Origin: Acidobacteriota bacterium
GTDB lineage: Bacteria > Acidobacteriota > Terriglobia > Bryobacterales > Bryobacteraceae
Assembly (NCBI GenBank): GCA_016871055.1
Contig: VFZW01000023.1
Coordinates: 1 to 33,835, forward strand
Direction: 5' to 3'
DNA length: 33,835 bases
A program made the translations under genes and the position numbers. A model generated the notes under the pieces. That model was not told where the DNA came from, searched no databases, and worked only from the letters and a program-made list of their open reading frames with translations. Every line of letters starts with the position of its first letter. The first letter of the stretch is position 1. This document shows, in pieces, positions 15,199 through 22,622 of the stretch.

Positions 15199-16830
15199 AT
15201 GTATCAAGTCATCGCGCGGAAGTACCGGCCGCAGTCGTTCGCTGAACTGGTCAGCCAGGAACACGTTAAGACGACGCTCGACAACGCCATCAATCAGCGG
15301 CGTATCGCGCACGGCTATATTTTCAGCGGGCAGCGCGGCACGGGCAAAACGACGGTAGCGCGCATCATGGCGCGGTGTTTGAATTGTGTCGAAGGACCGA
15401 CGGCGACGCCCTGTGGCACGTGTTCCAGCTGCAAGGAAATCACGACCGGCGGCGCTGTGGACGTGATCGAAATCGACGCGGCGTCCAATCGCGGCATTAA
15501 TGAAATGCGCGAACTGCGCGAGAGCGTTCGCTTCCGGCCGGCGCGCGACCGCTTCAAAGTTTTCATCATCGACGAAGCGCATCAGATTACCAACGAGGCG
15601 TTTAACGCGCTGCTGAAAACGCTGGAAGAGCCGCCCGAGTGGGTAGTCTTTATTTTGTGCACGACGGAGTCGCACAAGATTCCGACGACGATCGCTTCGC
15701 GCTGTCAGCAGTTCACGTTCCGCAGCGTTGAGTTCGCCGAACTTGTCGCGCGGATGGAGTGGATCTGCAAGGAAGAGGGCATCACCGCCGAGCCCGATGC
15801 GCTGGCCGTCCTGGCGCAAGCCGGCGAGGGCAGCGTACGCGATTCGCTCTCGGCGCTGGATCAGGCGATCGCTTGTTGCGGCACTACGCTGAAGGCCAAT
15901 GAAGTCCGCGCGCTGCTGGGCTTGTTCGCGCTCGACGGGCTCGACCAGGTGATGGACTCGATCGATCGCGGCGACTCGACGCGCATGCTTGAAATCGTCG
16001 CCGAACTCGAACGGACCGGTGCGAATCTGCAACACTTTTGCCGGGAGTTGGCGCGGCATATTCGCAACCTGCTTGTCGCGCGTATCGCGGGAGCGGGCAC
16101 GCGGTTGATCGCCGCGTCGCCGAACGAGCAGACGAAGATAGCGGAGGTCGGCGCGCGGTTTAGCGAGGAGGATCTGACGCGGTACTTGCAGATCACGCTC
16201 GATGTTTACCGCGACCTGCAATATTCGCTGCAACCGCGGCTGCATTTGGAATTGGGCCTGTTGAAGCTGGTGCATGCGGGCAAGCTGCTTTCGATTGAAG
16301 AAGCGCTGGCGGGGGTAGGGAGCGCGCCGTCGGCGCCGAAGGCGGCACCACCCGCACCACCGAAAGCCGCGGCTCCGGCGGCGTCCACCGCGCCACCGTG
16401 GAATTCCGCTCCGGCTCCGGCGAAGGCCGTACCGCCACCCGCGCCGCCCAAGCCACAGGTTGCGCCGGGAACGATCAAAGAGCGCATCCACACGGCGCTT
16501 GCCGAAGCCGGGTTGACGTTTACCGCCGATGGCATTGAATCGTCGATCGTGAACGAACACGTCGCGGAAATCGAAGTCGTCGCACCCGAAGAGTTGCAGC
16601 TATCGCTCAGCGAGAAAGAGCTGCAGCAGTTCCTGATCAAGATTGGCATTCAGAAGCGGCTGCGCATTCGCTTTGAGGCGAATGTCGCCGTCAGCGCGTC
16701 GAAGCCCTCGGCGCAATCGGCCGAGGACGATGAGGTTACCGCGCGCGCGATGTCGCACCCGATGGTGCAGCGGTTTCAGGAAACGTTTAAGGACAGCCAG
16801 GTCCGCCAAGTTCGAAATTTGAAGGAGTAG
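15199..16830 (+). CDS. dnaX: DNA polymerase III subunit gamma/tau
   Basis: A 543-residue clamp-loader ATPase. It has Walker A GQRGTGKT (44-51), a zinc site with C60, C63, C72, C75 and C78, Walker B IIDEAH (123-128) and sensor 1 around ILCTTESHKIPTT. Domain III follows to about residue 370. A Pro/Ala-rich linker (about 373-430) separates a C-terminal domain of about 110 residues. The ATG at 15199 (MYQVIARKYRP) is the family N terminus; an in-frame ATG at 15154 would lie inside the SRP RNA. No clear slippery A-run for a shorter gamma form was noticed. It is followed 4 bp later by ybaB, then recR. Confidence 0.95.
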   Translation: MYQVIARKYRPQSFAELVSQEHVKTTLDNAINQRRIAHGYIFSGQRGTGKTTVARIMARCLNCVEGPTATPCGTCSSCKEITTGGAVDVIEIDAASNRGINEMRELRESVRFRPARDRFKVFIIDEAHQITNEAFNALLKTLEEPPEWVVFILCTTESHKIPTTIASRCQQFTFRSVEFAELVARMEWICKEEGITAEPDALAVLAQAGEGSVRDSLSALDQAIACCGTTLKANEVRALLGLFALDGLDQVMDSIDRGDSTRMLEIVAELERTGANLQHFCRELARHIRNLLVARIAGAGTRLIAASPNEQTKIAEVGARFSEEDLTRYLQITLDVYRDLQYSLQPRLHLELGLLKLVHAGKLLSIEEALAGVGSAPSAPKAAPPAPPKAAAPAASTAPPWNSAPAPAKAVPPPAPPKPQVAPGTIKERIHTALAEAGLTFTADGIESSIVNEHVAEIEVVAPEELQLSLSEKELQQFLIKIGIQKRLRIRFEANVAVSASKPSAQSAEDDEVTARAMSHPMVQRFQETFKDSQVRQVRNLKE

Positions 16831-16834
16831 CTTT

Positions 16835-17143
16835 ATGAAGATGCCCGGAAACATGAACGCAATGATGCAGCAGGCGCAACGCATGCAGCAAAAGATGAAG
16901 GAGGACATCGACGCGATCCGAGTGGAGGCGAGTGCGGGCGGCGGAATGGTCACCGTCAACATGGACGGCAATAAGAAGTGCCTGGGCGTGAAGATCGACG
17001 CCGAAGCCGCCGGCGACGCCGAGATGTTGCAGGACATGATCATGGCCGCGTTGAACGAGGCCTATGCGAAGGTCGAGAAGGAATCGCAGGCCAAGATGAA
17101 TGCGATGCTCGGCGGCCTTGGTCTTCCGCCAGGAATGTTCTAA
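16835..17143 (+). CDS. YbaB/EbfC family nucleoid-associated protein
   Basis: A 102-residue protein of the YbaB/EbfC family, which binds DNA as a tweezer-like dimer. It opens with a Met/Gln-rich helix (NMNAMMQQAQRMQQKMKED), then the strand pair VEASAGGGMVTVNMDG and KKCLGVKIDAEAAG, a helix MLQDMIMAALNEAYAKVEKE and the family tail MLGGLGLPPGMF. It lies 4 bp after dnaX and 6 bp before recR, the standard order. Confidence 0.95.
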   Translation: MKMPGNMNAMMQQAQRMQQKMKEDIDAIRVEASAGGGMVTVNMDGNKKCLGVKIDAEAAGDAEMLQDMIMAALNEAYAKVEKESQAKMNAMLGGLGLPPGMF

Positions 17144-17149
17144 ACGCGC

Positions 17150-17749
17150 ATGCCCGAATTTGCCGAACCTCTCGCACGGTTAGTGGATGAGTTCCGGCGC
17201 CTGCCCGGCATCGGGCAGAAGTCGGCGCAGCGGATCGCCTTTCACATCCTGCGAGCGGCGAAGCAAGATGCGTTCCGGTTGGCGCAGGCAGTGATCGATG
17301 CGAAGGAGAAGCTCGGTCTTTGCGCGATTTGCAACAACGTCAGCGCGGGCGAGATGTGTCCGTACTGTGTGAGCGAAACGCGCGATCGGAGCGTCATTTG
17401 TGTTGTTGAGGAGGCGCCGAATATTCTGCCGATCGAAACGACGCGCACCTTCGAAGGGCTGTATCATGTGCTGCACGGCGCGATCAGTCCGCTGCGCGGG
17501 ATCGGCCCGGAGCAGTTGAAGATTACGAATTTGCTGGAACGCCTGTCGAGCGGCGAGGTGAAAGAGATTATTATCGCCACTAATCCAACGGTGGAAGGCG
17601 AAGCGACCGCGGCGTATCTTTCGCGGCTTCTTAAGCCGTTGGGCCTCCGCGTGACGCGGATTGCGATGGGAATACCCGTAGGGAGCGACCTGGAATATGC
17701 CGACGAAGTCTCGATGTCGAAGTCTTTGGAGAATCGCCGCGAGCTTTAG
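17150..17749 (+). CDS. recR: Recombination protein RecR
   Basis: A 199-residue RecR of normal length, which forms a ring clamp and acts with RecF/RecO to load RecA on gapped DNA. A helix-hairpin-helix is near 8-32 ([17 protein letters not shown]). A zinc finger has C58, C61, C70 and C73. The TOPRIM domain begins at [11 protein letters not shown] (81-91) and includes [30 protein letters not shown] and [13 protein letters not shown]. The 3' end overlaps the peptidase gene by 53 bp. Confidence 0.95.
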   Translation: MPEFAEPLARLVDEFRRLPGIGQKSAQRIAFHILRAAKQDAFRLAQAVIDAKEKLGLCAICNNVSAGEMCPYCVSETRDRSVICVVEEAPNILPIETTRTFEGLYHVLHGAISPLRGIGPEQLKITNLLERLSSGEVKEIIIATNPTVEGEATAAYLSRLLKPLGLRVTRIAMGIPVGSDLEYADEVSMSKSLENRREL

Positions 17750-19157
17750 CTTTGCGGCTTGTTTGTTGGCGCAGCCGCCGGGCGAGGCCGCGCGCGCGTG
17801 GCGTGTCAAGAACGAGAAAGCCATCGTCGCGGAGTTTCTCGATTTCCTCGCGATTCCGAACGTTGCGCGCGACATCGAGCGACCTTTTATCGCCAGGAAC
17901 GCCGATTGGATCGTCGCCGCATTCGCCAAGCGCGGTATTCAGGCGCGCAAGTTGACGGTCGACAAAGCGCCGCCCGTTATATTCGCCGAGTGGAAAACTC
18001 CAGGAGCGACGGAGACGATTATGTTCTACGTGCACTACGACGGCCAGCCGGTCGATCCGTCGAAGTGGACCGTTACCGAGCCGTTCACGCCGAAAGTTGT
18101 TGGCGACCGCATTTACGCGCGCTCGGCTTCCGACGATAAGGCGCCGATCATTGCGCTGCTGGCGGCGATTGACGCGGGCGTGAAGCCGAAAGCCAACATC
18201 AAGTTCTTTTTCGAAGGCGAGGAAGAGGCGGGATCGGCGCGAGTCGGCGAGATCATTCGGAAGTGCAAGCCGTTGCTCGACGCCGATGTGTGGCTGTTCT
18301 GCGATGGCCCGGTGCACCAGAGCCGCCGCCAGTTGATCGCGTTCGGCGCGCGCGGGTCGATCGGCTTCGATCTTACGATTTACGGCCCGAATCGCGAGCT
18401 ACATAGCGGGCACTACGGCAACTGGGCGCCGAATCCCGCGCAGATGCTGATGACGCTGGTGGCGTCGATGCGCAACGACGACGGGCTTACGCTGATCGAT
18501 GGTTTTGGCGATGGCGCGATGCCGCTCTCGGCTCTCGAAAAGCAGGCGGTGGCCGATGCACCCGATATCGGCGCGGAACTGATGCGTGAGTTGTCGCTTG
18601 GCCGTACGCTGGGCGATGGCGAGAAGATCGAGATGCTGGTCAACCGGCCTCTGCTCAATTTGCGCGGGGTTTCGAGCAGGGCCGTCGGGCGGGCGGCTCG
18701 CAACATCGTGCCGTCGACGGCGACCGCTTCTTTCGACATCCGGCTCGTGAAGGGCCTCGACGGGCGCGTTGCGCTGGAGCGGGTTATCAAGCATGTTCGC
18801 GGCCGCGGCTATCACGTGGTCGACAAGGACCCCGATGCGGCGACGCTGCGCGCGCATCCGAAAGTGGCGAAGATTTCGTCGGCCGAAGGCGGCTACAACG
18901 CCGTGCGCGCGTCGATGGATTTGCCGATCTCGAAGAAGGTGATCGACGCGGTTGAAAGTGTACGCGGGCCGGCGGTGAAGGTTCCGACGATGGGCGGGAG
19001 CCTGCCGATGGCTGTGTTTGAAGAACTGTTGCAGCGGCCGCTTATCATCGTACCGATCGCGAATCACGACAACAATCAGCATTCGCACGACGAGAATATT
19101 CGCATCCAGAACTTGTGGGACGGGATTGAGACGATGGCGGCGCTGTTGGCGATGTAG
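17697..19157 (+). CDS. Secreted M20-family metallopeptidase (dipeptidase-like)
   Basis: A 486-residue zinc peptidase of clan MH, M20 family. [20 protein letters not shown] and the following ACLLAQPPG form a signal peptide. The dizinc site is visible: H113 and D115 in [11 protein letters not shown]146 in [16 protein letters not shown] (174-180) with the catalytic Glu, and a late His in [15 protein letters not shown] dimerisation lid domain lies between about 225 and 360. It should hydrolyse dipeptides or N-acyl amino acids in the periplasm. The start overlaps recR by 53 bp; no later in-frame start would keep the signal peptide. The gene converges with the TonB-domain genes, 5 bp apart. Confidence 0.87.
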   Translation: MPTKSRCRSLWRIAASFSFAACLLAQPPGEAARAWRVKNEKAIVAEFLDFLAIPNVARDIERPFIARNADWIVAAFAKRGIQARKLTVDKAPPVIFAEWKTPGATETIMFYVHYDGQPVDPSKWTVTEPFTPKVVGDRIYARSASDDKAPIIALLAAIDAGVKPKANIKFFFEGEEEAGSARVGEIIRKCKPLLDADVWLFCDGPVHQSRRQLIAFGARGSIGFDLTIYGPNRELHSGHYGNWAPNPAQMLMTLVASMRNDDGLTLIDGFGDGAMPLSALEKQAVADAPDIGAELMRELSLGRTLGDGEKIEMLVNRPLLNLRGVSSRAVGRAARNIVPSTATASFDIRLVKGLDGRVALERVIKHVRGRGYHVVDKDPDAATLRAHPKVAKISSAEGGYNAVRASMDLPISKKVIDAVESVRGPAVKVPTMGGSLPMAVFEELLQRPLIIVPIANHDNNQHSHDENIRIQNLWDGIETMAALLAM

Positions 19158-19162
19158 TCCGT

Positions 19163-19474
19163 TTACCAGCTCTTGAAGTTGACCTCCACGGTTGCCGTTG
19201 TAGCAACGGGCTCACCGTCTTTCATCGCCGGAATGAATTCCCATTTCTTTAAGGCCTCGACCGTCATCCCGTCGATCCCCATTCCAGGGTGTTCCAATAC
19301 ATCGACCGCCCGAACCAAGCCTTTTGCGTCGATGTGGATCTTTACCTTTACCGTACCGCCAGGCCACTTCGCCTTGCGCGCCTCTTCGCTATATTGCGGT
19401 TCGATGCGACGCACGAGTTGCGGATTTGAAGTTTGCGCCCAGAGGGCGATCGAGAAAACGAGTAAGAGTTTCAT
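19163..19474 (-). CDS. Exported TonB C-terminal domain protein
   Basis: A 103-residue protein made of a signal peptide (MKLLLVFSIALWAQ) and one TonB C-terminal domain: RRIEPQYSEEARKAKWPGGT, VKVKIHIDAKGLVRAVDVLE and ALKKWEFIPAMKDGEPVATT. It lacks the membrane anchor and the linker of a real TonB energy transducer. Its ATG overlaps the stop of the larger TonB-like gene (ATGA at 19471-19474), so the two are coupled. It may act as a freestanding periplasmic binding domain; its partner is not known. Confidence 0.85.
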   Translation of the reverse strand: MKLLLVFSIALWAQTSNPQLVRRIEPQYSEEARKAKWPGGTVKVKIHIDAKGLVRAVDVLEHPGMGIDGMTVEALKKWEFIPAMKDGEPVATTATVEVNFKSW

Positions 19475-20205
19475 AAGAGGCGGAAATTAACCTCCACGGT
19501 TGCCCACACTGGTACAGCGGCGCCGTCGCGTTTGCCGGGACGGAACCGCCATTGTTTGACTGCGTTGATCGCCCGTTCGTCCAGACCGAGGCCTGGGCTT
19601 TGGACGACTTCGATATCGCGCGTGTTGCCCTTTTCATCGATGACGATTCGCAGCAGTACACTTCCGTTGAAGCGCACTTTGCGCGCTTCGTCGGAGTACT
19701 CCGGATCGATTTGGTAGAGCAGCTTCGGCGCGGTGCTGACGGCGCTGAGCGAGAATACTCCGGCTTTTGCGCCGCCTTTTTGTCCCACACCGTTCCTGCC
19801 GCGATCGCCGATGCCGCCCGGTCCACCCGGCCCATCCGAGGGTGGCCCGGGCATACCCGTCGGGCTGCCGAACATCGCCGATTGTATCTGAATGTTGGGT
19901 GCGGAGAATACGGCTGGTTCGATCGGTAGAGCGGGTTCGATTTCGACGATGCGCGTTGTCGGCGGCACGATTACGATCTCGGCGACGCGCGGGAGTTTTC
20001 CTTTTGAAGCGGGCCGTGTCTCGGCACCGCCGCCGCCGCCTTCCTCGGAGCGCTTTTGCACGGGCGGCGCGGTGAGCCGCTGATCGATGTGATGGGCGAT
20101 CAATTTCGGCACAGAGACGATCGCCGGGGACTCGCGCAGGGCGAACACAAGGGCGATCGCCGCGGCGTGAATCGCAATGCTCGATAGTCCGGATGGAGCG
20201 CGCAT
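19471..20205 (-). CDS. TonB-family protein with N-terminal membrane anchor
   Basis: A 244-residue TonB-like protein. One hydrophobic helix lies near residues 5-23. A long low-complexity linker follows, rich in Pro, Gly and Glu, with a GGGGG run near 55 and PGPPSDGPGGPGG near 120. The C-terminal TonB domain spans about 165-242 (YQIDPEYSDEARKVRFNGSV, LRIVIDEKGNTRDIEVVQSP, AINAVKQWRFRPGKRDG). Such proteins can couple inner-membrane energy to outer-membrane receptors through ExbB/ExbD, but no exbBD or receptor gene is in this window. The domain is closely similar to the smaller coupled gene downstream, suggesting local duplication. Confidence 0.83.
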   Translation of the reverse strand: MRAPSGLSSIAIHAAAIALVFALRESPAIVSVPKLIAHHIDQRLTAPPVQKRSEEGGGGGAETRPASKGKLPRVAEIVIVPPTTRIVEIEPALPIEPAVFSAPNIQIQSAMFGSPTGMPGPPSDGPGGPGGIGDRGRNGVGQKGGAKAGVFSLSAVSTAPKLLYQIDPEYSDEARKVRFNGSVLLRIVIDEKGNTRDIEVVQSPGLGLDERAINAVKQWRFRPGKRDGAAVPVWATVEVNFRLL

Positions 20206-20295
20206 GCCGAATTCAGAGCAGTTCGCCTGCCATTCGAAAATGCCAACAAAAACGGTGGTTGCGGCGCACGCGTGTGTGCACCGCAGCCACAGGTG
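20206..20295. other. Short intergenic gap
   Basis: Ninety bases between the TonB-like gene and the propeller gene, same strand. No gene, promoter or terminator could be picked out. Confidence 0.5.
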
Positions 20296-21588
20296 TTACT
20301 TCTTTTCCGCGATCGCGAACAGGTGCGACATGCCGCGCACATACAGAACGCCGTCCACTATCGCGGGCGACGTCATCAGCACTTCGCCCATCGGATTGGT
20401 GGCCAGCAGCTCGTATTGCACGCCGGCTTTGATCACGTTGATCTCGCCGTCTTCGTTCGATACGTAGATGCGTCCGGCCGCGGCGATCGGCGAGCCGGAA
20501 TACGCGCCGCCCGTGCCGATCCGCTGCTGATAGATCTGCTTGCCAGATGCCGTGTCGTAGACATTCATGATGCCTTGGTTCTGCACGATGTAGAGATGTT
20601 TATCGTAGGCCACCGGCGTTGGCATGTAGACGCCGCGCGGCTGTGTCCACGCAACGAACTCGGTCGCTTTCGATAGATCGCCCTTCGCGCCGGGCTTGAT
20701 GGCGTAGGTCTTTTGAATCGGCGGGTACGAGTTTGAGACGAAGTAGAGGCCATCGGCGAAGATCGGCGTCGTGACGGTGATCTCCGAGTTCGGCCCGACG
20801 TTCCACAACTCCTTGCCGGTCTTGACGTCGTAGCCGCGAACCGACTTCGTTCCGTTGGTCACCAACTCGCCGTTGGGCATGACCGTAGGCGTGCCCCAGG
20901 TGGGGATCTCTTCGCGGGCGGTGCGCCAGCGCTCCTTGCCTGTCGCGATTTCGTACGCCGCGATGAAGCTATCCTTGTGGCGGTCGACTTGAACGATGAC
21001 CGCGCCATCGTGGACGATCGGCGAACTGGCCGCGCCCCATTCGTAATCAGGCTCGAAGAACCATCCGGCGTTGACGATGCCGTGGTCTTTCTTCCAGGCG
21101 AGCTTGCCGTCCCATGTGTAGACGTACAGGCCTTCGCTGCCAAAGTACGACACGACGAATTTTCCATCGGTCGCGCAGGTTGAGTTCGCCTGCGTCGCTT
21201 TTGGATGGCGCTTGGTTTTGGGCAGGCCTTCGTGAGCGAGTTGCTCCCAGACGATCTTGCCGGACTTGCGGTCGACGGCGTAGGTCTTCCATTGCTGCTT
21301 CGATGTGTCGGCGTGCGACTCGGTCGTGCCGTACAACCCGTGCTTCACCTTCGATGTCGCGTCGGCTGAGATTGCCGATGTTACGAAGACGCGGTCGCCG
21401 AACACGACTGGGGACGACAGTCCGAGTCCCGGAATCGCTGTCTTCCAAAGCACGTTCTCGCCTTTTTCACCGTTCCACCGCAGGGGCGCCGTTGCCGACG
21501 CGCTAACGCCTGAGGCGCCGACGCCGCGAAACTGCGGCCACGATTCGGCGGCGAACGCCGCGGCTGAGAGCAGAATCAGGGACTTCAT
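20296..21588 (-). CDS. Secreted PQQ-binding-like beta-propeller protein
   Basis: A 430-residue beta-propeller of the PQQ-like repeat type, with signal peptide MKSLILLSAAAFAAES. Repeated blades show the typical AxDxxTGKxxW pattern, for example YAVDRKSGKIVWEQLAHEG, YEIATGKERWRT, YDVKTGKELWN and YDTASGKQIYQQ, each with a V/I-x-D-G-x-V/I strand pair. The first part has WPQFRGVGASGVS, the family opening. Binding of PQQ as a cofactor is not shown; many members are scaffolds. Its start overlaps the upstream ankyrin gene by 4 bp (ATGA at 21585-21588). Two more propellers lie on the other strand nearby. Confidence 0.88.
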   Translation of the reverse strand: MKSLILLSAAAFAAESWPQFRGVGASGVSASATAPLRWNGEKGENVLWKTAIPGLGLSSPVVFGDRVFVTSAISADATSKVKHGLYGTTESHADTSKQQWKTYAVDRKSGKIVWEQLAHEGLPKTKRHPKATQANSTCATDGKFVVSYFGSEGLYVYTWDGKLAWKKDHGIVNAGWFFEPDYEWGAASSPIVHDGAVIVQVDRHKDSFIAAYEIATGKERWRTAREEIPTWGTPTVMPNGELVTNGTKSVRGYDVKTGKELWNVGPNSEITVTTPIFADGLYFVSNSYPPIQKTYAIKPGAKGDLSKATEFVAWTQPRGVYMPTPVAYDKHLYIVQNQGIMNVYDTASGKQIYQQRIGTGGAYSGSPIAAAGRIYVSNEDGEINVIKAGVQYELLATNPMGEVLMTSPAIVDGVLYVRGMSHLFAIAEKK

Positions 21589-22622
21589 TTCGCCACCTTC
21601 GTGAACGTCATGGTCCGGCCGTTCTGTTCGAGTTTGATCGACCCCGCGCCGTCGAACGTCAATTTGCCGTTCACGGCCGCGAGTGTGAAGACCGTGTCAC
21701 TCTCCGCGGCCATCGCAAACTTCGGCTGACCCGTGCCCTGCACGTACATGATTCCGTCGGCCGCCGTGACGTCGAGCTTCAGCGGTACATCGGTCGAACC
21801 GTATTCGCCGACGTACTTGTTCAACACCGCCATGTCGGTTTTCTTTGCCGGAGGCAGCATGCCTTTGCGAACGAACTCAATGTTCTGCCCATTTTGATTC
21901 AGCGTGAAACCGTCCTTCTTGAAGGTGGCTTTCAGATTCGCGGGCGCGAAGCTGAATTCGGTCGCGCTATCGGCGCTTAGCGGCGCGGCCTGCTGGCCCT
22001 CGGCCTATATCTTTAACTGACCCGCTTCGTTCAAGATCTTTATCGGTACCGGAATCGCTTGCGAAGCGTACTCACCCGCGTACGAGGCGAGCGTTTCCGC
22101 CGCGACCTTTTCGATCTTCGGTTCCGGCGCGCCAGCCTTGCGGAGCACCGCGGCCATGTCGTCTTTCTTCACCGTGATTGCGGCCTTCAGCGCGCCTTCC
22201 AATTCGGCCGGTGTGAACTTGTGTTGCAGCGCCGCTTGTAACAGCGCGGCGTTGCCCATGCCAACCGTCATGTTCAGTTGCCGGCCCGTAAGTGTGACGC
22301 CCTTGGCGAGCACCGCCTTCACCACGTCGGTCAACTGTTTCTGTAACGCGCCGTCGATCAGCGACGACTTATAGAATGTGTCTGTCACGTTCGGGTTTGC
22401 GCCCTTTTCCAGCAGAAGCAACGCCACTTCGGCATGCCGGTTAAAAACGGCCATGAAGAGCGGCGTGGAGCCGTACTGGTTTTTCCATTCGAGCGGGGCG
22501 CCCGCTTCGAGCAACTTCTTCACCTCCGCCAACTGGCCGCGGCGCGCGGCGGTATGCAAGTCCTCGCCCGGGTCGGCAAACAGCGCCATGCCCGCGAGAA
22601 TTATAATCAGGAATAGTTTCAT
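21585..22622 (-). pseudogene. Ankyrin-repeat protein with tandem C-terminal domains, split by an amber codon
   Basis: One frame runs 346 codons from ATG 22622 to TGA 21585 and is broken only by TAG at codon 206 (22005-22007). The N terminus is a signal peptide (MKLFLIIILAGMALFAD), then ankyrin repeats (DLHTAARRGQLAEVKKLLEA, GSTPLFMAVFNRHAEVALLL). Two related C-terminal units follow, beginning YAGEYASQAIPVPIKI and YVGEYGSTDVPLKLDV, in the style of DUF3471. In the second unit a Gln (V-Q-G-T-G-Q) stands where the first has the stop (I-stop-A-E-G-Q), so one CAG to TAG change explains the break. GGAG and AGAGG lie just upstream of the ATG. A sequencing error or read-through cannot be excluded. The upstream half (205 aa) and the 91-aa downstream half could each be made. 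Confidence 0.8.

Noticed and set aside
15175-16560. 461-codon open frame antisense to dnaX
   Set aside because: Arg-rich with no recognisable domain, and dnaX on the plus strand has all its motifs. A codon-use shadow.
15199-16830. Programmed frameshift in dnaX making a short gamma form
   Set aside because: No A-run slippery site with a following stop was noticed; the linker is Pro/Ala-rich.
21585-22622. TAG as a recoded sense codon in this genome (also TAG in the GH27 fossil)
   Set aside because: dnaX, recR, the M20 peptidase and the rhodanese gene all end in TAG at the expected protein end, so TAG is an ordinary stop here. The GH27 fossil also has TAA.
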